A stretch of DNA of 64,000 nucleotides from contig NC_061510.1 of NCBI RefSeq assembly GCF_022539505.1, positions 401,804,249 through 401,868,248 on the forward strand, in the 5' to 3' direction. Below the pieces are notes generated by a model. That model saw only the letters and a list, made by a program, of their open reading frames with translations, was not told the DNA's origin and did not search any database. The position numbers were made by a program, and so were the translations under genes. Below, piece after piece: positions 45,796-57,591 of the stretch (the first letter of the stretch is position 1; each line of letters starts with the position of its first letter). Source of the stretch: Lolium rigidum. Taxonomy: Eukaryota > Streptophyta > Magnoliopsida > Poales > Poaceae.

Positions 45796-48700
45796 TACAC
45801 ACTTTGATCTTCGGATGAGCAGGTATGTGACCTAAAAATCATAAAACCCATTTACAACAAATATAGCCATACTAAGCCTTTTAATTAATATAAAAGTACT
45901 TCACAATATCTATGCTAACAATACAATAAGTACAATAGTGAGGTAGGTAGGTAAAAAGTGTGAATAGAAAATATTATTTCTAATAGTGAATAGAAGATGC
46001 CCCTAGCAGAAGTTCAGCGGGAATTAATAGTTCCAGAATTGGCATAAATATATCACTTAACATATTTGTGTAGGTAACATTACACAATGCAATGATGTTT
46101 TTGTATACGAAGTGTTTGAAGTTCACTTGATGCTGCGGGTATTCCCCAGAATTTTTAGAGACCACATGCAGCAAAAGCATAGAGGATTACATACCCAATC
46201 ACTAAATGAGAAATACTATTACAAGCACACACCACTATGCAATAGATCAGAATTTATAATCTCAAGCAATGTTTTCCTCTATCGAATCACCCAAGCTGAT
46301 CTTTCCACCTAACAAATAAGCACTCTCATTATTCTGATTAAAATCATATATATAACACACTTGTGTAAAGTATTATCACTAATAAAACAGTAAGCATCAA
46401 TAACAAATGCCACAAGTAGTGTATTCCCAATATTTAGTTCAACTAGTTAAATTTATTTTGCTATACCATTTGTACATTAAAAAGAGAGAGCAAAGTAACT
46501 TCTTACTCTACTTTTGGGCCGCAATCCTTTTTTCTTCCTCTTTTTTAGGGTAAAACTCAATAGTCAGAAATTCGTCCTTCTGCCCGTTGCAATCTAAGAA
46601 TGAAATTTTGGTGTATATCAAGTACACAAGTCTTTTGGGCATGCAAATTGTTGAACAGAGATATTAACTCCATAATGATATGTAGTTGCTAGAGGTATGA
46701 TAGCTAAGATACCATCACATGAAATTTATCTCCAAGAATGTTTACCATTCGTAATTCATGCAACCATTTTGTTAGGATAATGACTGAAGCACACTAGCGT
46801 CCATATATTATACAATAAACTCTTTGTAACTCTATATACAGAGGTACCCTTAACATATTATAGAAAATGTATTACTAGCCAAAATAAAATATGAAGTAAA
46901 ATTACTAATTTCAAGCAAGAGAGACAAGCTATCCTTAGATATAATTAGGCTGCAAGAGAACATTAAGAAAATGTGCATATGACAACTGGTTATCACATAT
47001 CCACTCACAAAACTACTCAGCCCATCCATCACTACTTTTCACCTCGAGCACATTGTTTTCTCCACATACGCGAAATAAAAGAGAAGCAAAGGGTTGAGAT
47101 GCATTGAAAACAAAAAGAATGTAAAAAAGGTATTAAACCATTTCTTTAATTCATTTGCGCAACATGATGAACTATTTGGCATTATTACCGTCACCGTATA
47201 TGAAAACACATATGGTATAAAAAACATCCCCAAAACACAAGAAACTGATAGGGCCAATTATCGTACATAATTGCGTATACAATCTAAATTTGACAACAAA
47301 TTTTTTCATATATGGATCAACACACCAACTTTCCATTTTGCATAATAGAATGTACTATTGGGCAACAAAATCTTAGTTGGCCAACTTATTACTAGCTGAG
47401 CCAATTAATCTCCTTCGATTCACAAACCACAGCCGTGCCACTACAATCTTTGTAGGGTGACTTTCATTACTGTATTGAATCAACAATAGCAACATAATCA
47501 ATAAAATAGTTGACTTGCTGACCGGATCGAATTGTATTGGTCCACTTGTACATCATTTAGAAGGGCCTTACCAGCTACATAATAAACATGCAATATACAA
47601 GACCCAAATGAAATGTATTCAATATATATACTTAATTGATGAATTTATGATGAACAAACACAGCGGCTCTTCCTGTAAGAAAATGGAATTCAAGTCCTAG
47701 GAGAACACGACAACCCGCGGTCCCATCGAGGCGTCTAGGCTGTTCTCATCATCAGAGTCAGAGTACCCTGTGTGCCCTAACTGAAAATGCAGAAGCCCAT
47801 CGCCACCATGCTCATAATCATTAGGCTCATCTGAATCCTCATCATCACCATTCTCATGGAATGGAAGGAGTTCCTAGAGCGTAACGACAACACGGTCAGC
47901 CCAAGCAATAGCTTCCCACTAGGATAACACGATGTACGGAGCCACCGATCACGCCGGCCAAACTTAGCTCAAGATGCATGACGCGAGAAGAAAGACCCTG
48001 CCGCGTATACCCACCGGCGTATCTGTGAGTATCAGCTCTTGCATCTCCACGTCAATAAGTTCTAGGACCGCGCTCTCCGCCTGGGTATTCCAGAACACGA
48101 CATCATCGTTCTTGGAGATGGTGCTCACTTTCCAGTCGAAGTAGTTTCCGATGCAGATAGTGTCCACCGCGGTGCCGCCCGAGCTTCCAGTCTTGGAGTT
48201 GTACACACACACACGAAAGTCTGCATGGGCGCCATGGGCGAGTGCCATCCGCTAGGAGGCACGTCATTGTACGCGAAGACGGCGTGGAACGGCGAAGAAT
48301 GGAAGTCGCCGGTTGGCTTGGTCGGCGCCACAGATCCACGTGTTATACACACTTTGATCTTCGGATGAGCAGGTATGTGACCTAAAAATCATAAAACCCA
48401 TTTACAACAAATATAGCCATACTAAGCCTTTTAATTAATATAAAAGTACTTCACAATATCCATGCTAACAATACAATAAGTACAATAGTGAGGTAGGTAG
48501 GTAAAAAGTGTGAATAGAAAATATTATTTCTAATAGTGAATAGAAGATGCCCCTAGCAGAAGTTCAGCAGGAATTAATAGTTCCAGAATTGACATAAATA
48601 TATCACTGAACATATTTGTGTAGGTAACATTACACAATGCAATGATGTTTTTCTATACGAAGTGTTTGAAGTTCACTTGATGCTGCGGGTATTCCCCAGA

Positions 48701-50189
48701 ATTTTTAGAGACCACATGCAGCAAAAACATAGAGGATTACATACCCAATCACTAAATGAGAAATACTATTACAAGCACACACCACTATGCAATAGATCAG
48801 AATTTATAATCTCAAGCAATGTTTTCCTCTATCGAATCACCCAAGCTGATCTTTCCACCTAACAAATAAGCACTCTCATTATTCTGATTAAAATCATATA
48901 TATAACACACTTGTGTAAAGTATTATCACTAATAAAACAGTAAGCATCAATAACAAATGCCACAAGTAGTGTATTCCCAATATTTAGTTCAACTAGTTAA
49001 ATGTATTTTGCTATACCATTTGTACATTAAAAAGAGAGAGCAAAGTAACTTCTTACTCTACTTTTGGGCCGCGATCCTTTTTTCTTCCTCGTTTTTACGG
49101 TAAAACTCAATAGTCAGAAATTCGTCCTGCTGCCCGTTGCAATCTAAGAATGAAATTTTGGTGTATATCAAGTACACAAGTCTTTTGGGCATGCAAATTT
49201 TTGAACAGAGATATTAATTCCATAATGACATGTAGTTGCTAGAGGTATGATAGCTAAGATACCATCACATGAAATTTATCTCCAAGAATGTTTACCATTC
49301 ATAATTCATGCAACCATTTTGTTAGGATAATGAGTAAAGCACACTAGCATCCATATATTATACAATAAACTCTTTGTAACTCTATATACAGAGGTACCCT
49401 TAACATATTATAGAAAATGTATTACTGGCCAAAATAAAATATGAAGTAAAATTACTAATTTCAAGCATGAGAGACAAGCTATCCTTAGATATAATTAGGC
49501 TGCAAGAGAACATTAAGAAAATGTGCATATGACAATTGGTTATCACATTTTCACTCACAAAACTACTCAGCCCATCCATCACTACTTTTCACCTCGAGCA
49601 CATTGTTTTCTCCACATACGCGAAATAAAAGAGAAGAAAAGGGCTGAGACGCATTGAAAACAAAAAGAATGTAAAAAAGGTATTAAACCATTTCTTTAAT
49701 TCATTTGCGCAACATGATGAACTATTTGGCATTATTACTGTCACCGTATATGAAAACACATTTATGGTATAATAAACATCGCCAAAACACAAGAAACTGA
49801 TAGGGCCAATTATCGTACATAATTGCGTATACAATCTAAATTTGACAACAAAAATTTTCATATATGGATCAACACACCAACTTTCCATTTTGCATAATAG
49901 AATGTACTATTGGGCAACAAAATCTTAGTTGGCCAACTTATTACTAGCTGAGCCAATTAATCTCCTTCGATTCACAAACCACAGCAGTGCCACTACAATC
50001 TTTGTAGGGTGACTTTCATTACTGTATTGAATCAACAATAGCAACATAATCAATAAAATAGTTGACTTGCTGACCGGATCGAATTGTATTGGTCCACTTG
50101 TACATCATTTAGAAGGGCCTTACCAGCTACATAATAAACATGCAATATACAAGACCCAAAGGAAATGTATTCAATATATATACTTAAGG
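45094..50189. repeat. 2548 bp tandem duplication inside unit C
   Basis: 45094-47641 is repeated as 47642-50189, covering most of the F-box pseudogene and the first part of module III. At the junction AATATATATACTTAA of module III runs straight into AATTTATGATGAAC, which also occurs at 45094. A short shared GATGAA/ATGATGAA stretch suggests microhomology. Units A and B have a single copy. Confidence 0.88.
47642..48345 (-). pseudogene. F-box-type protein pseudogene, unit C copy 2
   Basis: Second copy created by the 2548 bp duplication. It is cut at 47642, so the C-terminal VYPYSSFYT tail is missing. TAG is again present before DLN. Confidence 0.45.
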
Positions 50190-50417
50190 ATGAATATATA
50201 CACGATGTGATGCTCAGCTATAAAGAAAAAAGAAGATGAGGAAAACAAGACAAATGCTGATACCTGCATAGACAATTAGAAAACATATACTGTTGTATGC
50301 ACCAATGATCAGTTTCAGTGGCGAAGGTTTATTTCAAACCTAAACAATCGAATCCTACATATATATAGAATCAACCAAGAACAATTTTTTTGATGCAGCT
50401 TCTATGGATGGTGATCT

Positions 50418-50717
50418 ATGGCTTGTTCAGAGTTAGCCAAGCCAACATATGAGGGATTACAGGGCTTGTCCCCGACAACCATGCCACAACGACAACTATT
50501 TGATAGCTTGTGTAAGACACACATGTGTCCAAGCTACACTAGTTATGGTGTTGGTTCTTATTCAGATCTTGTTATGTTGGGACCATATCTTCCACCTCAC
50601 CGGTGGTGGCAGCCGATGGTGTTGATGGTGATGGAGAGAGGGGATATTTTAGGACATGGAAGGGTTTCTGGAGGTTCTATTTTGCATTTATATATGTATG
50701 GGAATCTCTTCATCTAG
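50418..50717 (+). other. Frame-shifted version of the module III open frame, unit C
   Basis: Follows the unit A and B frame to about residue 75, then a 2 bp insertion (GAGAGAGGGG) shifts it to a different 99-codon end. This loss argues against selection on the longer frame. Confidence 0.2.
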
Positions 50718-52006
50718 ATCGTTCCCAAGGGAACACATTATACATGCATGCTTTGATCTTGAAATGAACACTGGTACGACTTCAGCAAAAGAAATTTTAC
50801 ATCTTTTTCACAATAATCACAACCACACTAATAGCTTTATATTAGGATAAAAGTTCTTTTTATAAAATCTAATTCATAAATTATCCATGTTAACATTATA
50901 ATAATTACAAGAGCATGGTAGAAAAGCGAGTGGAAAATAATTTTTCCATGGGTTTGCATGTGCAAACGCTTGACCGTGTGTCTGTATTATTTTAGCTAAT
51001 ATGCACTGCTACTAGCAAATTTTGGCTCGAAATTTATAGTCAAAAATTAACATAAAGAATTAACCTATTGTGAAATATTGAATATTAAAATATGGAACAT
51101 ATGAAGTGAGCACCTGCTCCAAGACATTGTTTGATAAGATCATCAGATTCAGAATATTACTATACGATAATAGGGTGTAATCATGAATTATATATTCAAT
51201 GTAGTCCACTAAGTTATGTAGAGCCCGTTTAAATTTAAAAAATTACAGTTCACTAAAACAATATCAATTAATTCCCTATTATAACTTCTAATCCGAAAAA
51301 ACTCCAAACTACTAAAAACACTCTCGTAACAGTTTTCCAGCAGACCTAATAATGACTCGCAATATTTATGTCACCTCCCGGGAGAGCGAACCGCTCTTCT
51401 GAGACCTCAATGATCTATACACAATGGTGGTAGATGCACTGTGCTAGATACATAAGCTCTAAGATTGTATTTCCAGTCGACATATGTGAAATATAGGCAA
51501 TGTAGAGAAAATGCAATGTAGTCACAGCCTGGAAGCTTTGTAAAGTATCTCTCAATGACAAATATTCATTAAAGATCAGACAAGCTTCCAATAATTTTCA
51601 GTTTCCCCTCATGTCGTTGTTGCATTGGATATGTAGTGATAACAAAAGTCTAATAATTTTCAAGAAATAATTTTCCCACTATGAATTTGTCTCCCAAGAA
51701 TAAGGGGTAGACACATAAATCACATAATATGATGTACATGAAACCTGATACCTAACCAGCATATTCATGGACACGACCTAGGTGGAAGAAGCACCTCCGG
51801 TGAGGCCGAATCCGGCCGCCTAGATTGATGGCGCGGCCGAATTGTACCTCCACGACGCATCCATGGCAGCCACTACCCCGGAGACTTCCGCCGCGGAAGA
51901 GTACTTGGTCAATTCGTGAGATTTCACGAGCTAGCGTGGATAGCGGTGGCAGTGCATGGACGAGTTGACCGAAGGTGATGGTGGCAGCTATCGGCAGCTG
52001 AGGGCA

Positions 52007-53145
52007 TGTAACATCCCAAGTTTCAACAATAATAAACCAAGAGAGAATTTCAATTACTCAATTTTCTCAACAAACAAAAACTTTTCTCGTGCATATAGTG
52101 TTACATATAGTCCTATGCATAATGTGCTTTTCTATTGTGCAATTGCCATGATGAGTGTTTATTGTTGGTCAAGTATGCTTAAACTCTAACACAAGATCAC
52201 TAAACTTTAAAGTGAGAAGAACAAAAGAATTAGAAAAGAATTCAATTCTCCCTCACATACACATAGGGCCAATTTTGCAAATCATCACCAAAGGCCACCA
52301 TTGCTTGATCTTTGGTTTGTACAATGCTTGTATATCATAAACAAACACAAATGCATCAAAGAAACCAGAATCAAATCAAAGAAAATCTCAAAACCATCAC
52401 ACATATGATCATGGTCATATGTCCACTTTTTAACATCTTCACTACTTTGCACCCCTGGTTATATCTTTTCTTAAACCAAACTTGGTCAACCATTGAAACC
52501 TCATCCAAGACCATGTCAAAGTGAACAACTTTGTTGTTGACCACCCATGCTAACTTTGACCAGGTTGACCAGAAACAATTTGACAAGAGAGGACTTTGAA
52601 TTAAAGTGAAGATGACCACATTTTGGAATTTTTGCAAAACAACTCCAAAATGAATACCACCACCACCATTCTCTCACATTAATTATATGTTGGAGATTCA
52701 CCAAAAAGATTTCCAAAATTCGAAGAAAAAGTTCTTGCGGCCATTTTACCGAACACCTTGCAGGCATTTTTTAGCTTTTGCAATACATGCTATTACACAC
52801 TGGTTTTTTGACTAAACCATGCTTTATCAGTGATGATCATCTCTCCCCTACCTCTCCTGCATCTCTACATGTACTTCCTTGGCTGATTAAAGTGAGGAGA
52901 GACCTCTTTTCTCCCCATGCCGTGCACACCCGGCCACCTTTGGCCACTCTTTCTCTGACCTCTCTCTCTCAGCACCACCTTGTCCCAGAGCATCTACTCA
53001 TCACCAGGAGCATGCCAGTACACGGGCCGAGCTTGCCAAGGCACGACATTGGCCAGACGGGGCGCGCCCAAAATCGTGCCAGTGCACGCCAGTACGCGCG
53101 CTCACCGCGTACTGGACACGCCAGAGCGCCGCGCGATCGAGCGCC
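52007..53145 (+). mobile_element. Truncated LTR, probably gypsy
   Basis: Begins TGTAACATCCCAAGTTTCAA exactly where unit C breaks off, which is a typical LTR start. It is cut at 53146 by the next element. About 1.1 kb, with no coding region. GGGCA (52002-52006) would be the left target duplication; the right side is lost. Family not identified. Confidence 0.55.
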
Positions 53146-54661
53146 TAATACGTCCAATTTGCATCACTATTTTATATCATAATTTGCTGTTATTCATAGA
53201 TATATTTCATATTGGGACACAATACTTATGTTATTTCATCTATTTTGCATGTTTCATGATTATTTGGAGATCGAGCACCGGAGCCAGGATTCTGCTGGAA
53301 AAAGCACCGTCAGGATGCAATATTTCGGAAGATCAACTGTGGAAGGGAGTTTTACCAAAAATCCTATTTTTCCAGATGACGAAGGAAGCTAGAAGGGGGA
53401 GTCAGGTGGACCCAAGGTGGGCCCACACCATAGGGCGGCGCGGCCCATGGCCTGGCCGCGCCACCATGTGGTGTGGGGCCCCCTCGGCCTCTTTCGCCTC
53501 CTTTTCTTCGTGAAACCCTTCGTCCCGAAGACCTAAGCCACAGAGGAATCCTCACGAAGGGTTACAGCCGCCTCTGCGGGGCGGAGAACACCGGAGAGAA
53601 AAGAGCTCTCCGGCGGGCAGGAATCCGCCGGGGAAATTCCCTCCCGGAGGGGGAAATCGACGCCATCGTCACCGCCATCGAGCTGGACATCATCTCCATC
53701 ACCATCATCATCATCTCCACCATCATCACCGCCATCTCCACCGCTGGACATCATCACCGCTGTAGCAATTTGGGTTTGATCTTGATTGTTTGATAGGGGA
53801 AACTCTCCCGATACTGATTTCTACTTGTTGTTGATGCTATTGAGTGAAACCATTGAATCAAGGTCTATGTTCAGATTGTTATTCATCATCATATCACCTC
53901 TGATCTTGTTCCATATGATGTCTCGTGAGTAGTTCGTTTAGTTCTTGAGGACATGGGTGAAGTCTAATTGTTAGTAGTGAACTATGGTTGAGTAATATTC
54001 AATGTTATGATATTTAAGTTGTGGTGTTATTCTTCTAGTGGTGTCGTGTGAACGTCGACTACACGACACTTCACCATTTATGGGCCTAGGGGAATGCATC
54101 TTGTACTCGTTTGCCAATTGCGGGGTTGCCGGAGTGACAGAAACATAAACCCCCGTTGGTATATCGATGCAGGAGGGATCGTAGGATCTCAGAGTTTAAG
54201 GCTGTGGTTAGATTTATCTTAATTACTTTCTTGTAGTTGCGGATGCTTGCAAGGGGTATAATCACAAGTAAGTATTAGTCCTAGGAAGGGCGGTACATTA
54301 GCATAGGTTCACCCACACAACACTTATCAAAACAATGAAGATTAATCAACTCGTATGTAGCGAAAGCACTAGACTAAAATCCCGTGTGTCCTCGAGAACG
54401 TTTGGTCATTATAAGTAAACAAACCGGCTTGTCCTTTGTGCTAAAAAGGATTGGGCCACTCGCTGCAATTATTTCTCTCGCATTTTACTTACTCGTACTT
54501 TATTCATCTGTTACATCAAAACCCCCTGAATACTTGTCTGTGAGCATTTACAGTGAATCCTTCATCAAAACTGCCTGTCAACACCTTCTGCTCCTCGTTG
54601 GGATCGACATTCTTATTTATCGAAGATACTACGATACACCCCCTATACTTGTGGGTCATCA
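53146..54661 (+). repeat. 5' LTR of the second gypsy element
   Basis: About 1516 bp from TAATACGTCCAATTTGCATC to GTGGGTCATCA. The start is TA rather than TG, so the first bases may be mutated or the edge may be off by a few. Contains a CAT/CAC trinucleotide run (53690-53760). Confidence 0.7.
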
Positions 54662-54672
54662 AGACTATTTTC

Positions 54673-54690
54673 TGGCGCCGTTACCGGGGA
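54673..54690 (+). other. Primer binding site, tRNA-Asp type
   Basis: TGGCGCCGTTACCGGGGA, 11 bases after the LTR end, one mismatch from the tRNA-Asp complement. Confidence 0.78.
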
Positions 54691-55930
54691 GTGAAGCGCT
54701 ATTGGTAAGCGGAATTGGTAAGGAAAACCTTTACTGTTTGTGCTGATTTTATTTCTGCCTGCTGCTATAAGTCATTATGGAGAGATCTTCTCTTCAATTT
54801 CTATTTGGGAAATCTACTACTACTGCAATGGTAGTGGATGAGGCGCCAGGTGAGGAAGTGATACCATATAAAATACCTACGAAAATTATTGAACATGTTA
54901 TGGATAACCGCTATGAGGGGGATGGAACTGTCCATCCTGGTGATCATTTACTGTTTTTGCATGAATTATGCGGGTTATTCAAATGTGCAGGTATTGCTAT
55001 GAATGAAGTTAGGAAGAAACTATTCTCTATATCGCTGTCTGGTAAAGCGGCGCATTGGTATAAATTGTCTGAAGAATGGTGATTCTCTTGATTGGGAGGA
55101 CATTGTGCCTTTATTCTATTCCAAATTTTATCCTCCAAGTGAAATTCACAAAGATAGGAACCGCATATATAATTTCTGGCCTCATGATGGAGAGAGTATT
55201 GCCCAAGCTTGGGGGAGATTGAAGTCTTTAATGCTCAAATGCCCCATTCATGAGCTTCCTGGTAATGTTATTATTGATAATTTCTATGCAAGACTTTCTT
55301 TTCAAGACAAGACCTTGCTGGATACTTCTTGTTCTGGATCATTTACACGCAATAAAGAAGAGTTTAAAAGGGACCTTCTTGATCGGATCCAAGAAAATAC
55401 CGAAGGTTGGGAGAACGACAAGGATAGAGAATCAGGTATAATTTATGATTATAAATGCATTGAAGCTTTTATGGATACTGATACATTTCGTAATATGAGT
55501 GCTACATATGGTCTTGATTCTCAAGTTGCTGCAAACCTTTATAAAGCTTTTGCCTCTCACTATGAATTGCCTAAGAAGAATTTTGATAAGTATCCACTAC
55601 AAGAAAAGTTGCCATGGCCGACGAAGTTGAAGTCGCGCCGTGGTTGCTGGTGTACCATGGCCGACGATTTTGGTCCCTCCGTGGTGCATGTCAAAACTTT
55701 TTTTTCTCGTTTTTGAGGCCACCTAGCCCGACGAAAGCGGCCAAAACGTCGCGTATGGTGGCCCGGGACGTGGTGCATCGCGAATTCTCGGGTTCGCCGG
55801 CCGAGTCAACGCAAATCCGCACCGCCGAGGGATGTAGGGCCCGGATGGCAGCCTCTCCGGCATTGTTTTTTTTCTCGATCGCGCCATCTCGTTCAACGCT
55901 CTCCGATCGAGCCGTTTACGATGTAGGATC

Positions 55931-57130
55931 ATGGGTCCCGCATGTCATCCTCTATGAACCAAAATTATTTCTATTCTTGGATTTTTTTTGACCCCCTGAT
56001 TTCTGGCTACTTCCTTTTTCTTTTGATCCCTTGCCGCCTTGGAAACGTTGAGACCGCCGTCGCTAAATGGGACCCGCATGTCATCCTCTATGTGCAATCA
56101 ACTTTCTTTTCTTGGAGTTTTTTTTGGCACCTCAAATTTGGTCACTTGCCTTTTTCTTTCGATCCCCTGCCGCCTCTCAAACGGTGATACCGCTGCTGCT
56201 AACTGGGACCCGCATGTCATCCTCTATGCACTATAAAACTTTCTTTTCTTGAATTATTTTTGGCACCTCATATTTGGTCACTTGCCTTTTTCTTTCGATC
56301 CCCTGCCGCCTCTCAAACGGTGATACCGCTGCTGCTAAATGGGACCCGCATGTCATCCTCTATGTACTATAAAACTTTCTTTTCTTGGAGTTTTTTTTGG
56401 CACCTCAAATTTGGTCACTTGCCTTTTTCTTTCGATCCCCCGCCGCCTCTCAAACGGTGATACCGCTGCTGCTAACTCGGGACCCGCATGTCATCCTCTA
56501 TGTACTATAAAACTTTCTTTTCTTGAATTATTTTTGGCACCTCATATTTGGTCACTTACCTTTTTCTTTCGATCTCATGCCACGTTTGAAACGTTGAGGA
56601 ACCCGCAGGCTCATGGGACCCGCATGTCATCCTCTATGTACTATAAAAGTTTATTTTCTTGGTTTTTTTTCACCCTCTGATTTTTGGCAATTTCTTTTTT
56701 CTTTTGATCCCCTGCCGCCTCTCAAACGGTGATACCGCTGCTGCTAAATCGGACCCGCATGTCATCCTCTATGTACTATAAAACTTTCTTTTCCTGAATT
56801 ATTTTTGGCTGCTCATATTTTTTCACTTGCCTTTTTCTTTCGATCCCCTGCCGCCTCTCAAACGGTGATACCGCTCGTCGCTAAATGGGACCCGCATGTC
56901 ATCCTCTATGTACTATAAAACTTTCTTTTCTTGAATTATTTTTGGCTCCTCATATTTGGTCACTTGCCTTTTTCTTTCGATCTCATGCCACGTTTGAAAC
57001 GTTGAGGAACCTGCTGGCTCATGGGACCCGCAAGTCATCCTCTATGTGCTATAAAAGTTTATTTTCTTTATTTTTTTTCACCCTCTGATTTTTGGCTATT
57101 TCCTTTTTCTTTTGATCCCCTGCCGCCTTG
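55931..57130. repeat. Tandem repeats of ~136 bp inside the CACTA-type element
   Basis: The phrase GGGACCCGCATGTCATCCTC recurs at about 55931 (variant), 56070, 56206, 56341, 56480, 56615, 56752, 56888 and 57023, spacing 135-140 bp. Each is followed by a T-rich part and CCGCCTCTCAAACGGTGATA or a variant. Confidence 0.88.
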
Positions 57131-57230
57131 NNNNNNNNNNNNNNNNNNNNNNNNNNNNNNNNNNNNNNNNNNNNNNNNNNNNNNNNNNNNNNNNNNNNNN
57201 NNNNNNNNNNNNNNNNNNNNNNNNNNNNNN
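57131..57230. other. Assembly gap (100 N)
   Basis: Exactly 100 N between the last tandem repeat and the right inverted arm, so the copy number of the repeats is unknown. Confidence 0.98.
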
Positions 57231-57591
57231 AGAGGCTGCCATCCGGGCCCTACATCCCTCGGCGGTGCGGATTTGCGTTGACTCGGCCGGCGAACCCGAG
57301 AATTCGCGATGCACCACGTCCCGGGCCACCATACGCGACGTTTTGGCCGCTTTCGTCGGGCTAGGTGGCCTCAAAAACGAGAAAAAAAAAGTTTTGACAT
57401 GCACCACGGAGGGACCAAAATCGTCGGCCATGGTACACCAGCAACCACGGCGCGACTTCAACTTCGTCGGCCATGGCAACTTTTCTTGTAGTGTATAAAA
57501 GGCAGGGAGTTTCCCACCCTTGGTTTGGAGATGTGGGAACCCTTCCTCAAGATATTTCGAGGTGAAGAGGACCAGCTCCTCACTTCTAATA

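Larger units (their letters stand above)
38989..52006. repeat. Tandem unit C of the segmental array, truncated
   Basis: Third direct copy. It follows unit B until 52006, where it stops within the GC-rich block at a clean LTR start (TGTAACATCC at 52007). It lacks the CACTA and leader part of the unit. It carries a private MITE and a private internal tandem duplication of 2548 bp. Empty sites for the A gypsy element (51410-51414) and the B Helitron (41036/41037) are intact. Confidence 0.88.
55595..57493. mobile_element. CACTA-type foldback element inserted in gag
   Basis: Starts CACTACAAGAAAAGTTGCC and ends with its reverse complement. The inverted arms are 55595-55856 and 57231-57493, about 262 bp, identical by eye except for one base in a T/A run, far longer than ordinary CACTA ends. 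Between them are about nine tandem repeats of about 136 bp and a 100 N gap. TAT flanks both sides, with an extra C on the left. No transposase frame; the frames in the arms are mirror images and not genes. Confidence 0.75.
54777..57565 (+). pseudogene. gag of the second gypsy element, interrupted
   Basis: ATG at 54777 opens a Gag frame; the core domain reads LSGKAAHWYKL, then after a one-base insertion near 55065 NGDSLDWEDIVPLFYSKFYP, AQAWGRLKSLMLKCPIHELP and FYARLSFQDKTLLDTSCSGS. The frame is interrupted by the CACTA-type element at 55595 and resumes after 57493 (YKRQGVSHPWFGDVGTLPQD) to a TGA at 57563. Compared with the first element's gag it shares the W-x-R-h-K-S-L-h-x-x-C-P motif but is clearly a different family. 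Confidence 0.75.
53146..57590 (+). mobile_element. Second gypsy element, 3'-truncated
   Basis: LTR 53146-54661, tRNA-Asp primer site and gag, with a CACTA-type element inserted in gag. The sequence then passes into CACTA debris near 57590, so protease and the 3' LTR are missing. It shares its primer site, 11 base spacing and LTR end (GTCATCA) style with the 10307-18460 element but has a different LTR body. Confidence 0.78.

Noticed and set aside
52980..53513. 177-codon frame across 52980-53513
   Set aside because: It crosses the junction between two LTRs at 53146 and has no domain.
55614..55991. 125-codon frame in the left arm of the foldback element
   Set aside because: Its sequence is mirrored in the right arm as inverted repeat, it runs into T-rich tandem repeats, and it shows no domain; it is arm sequence read by chance.
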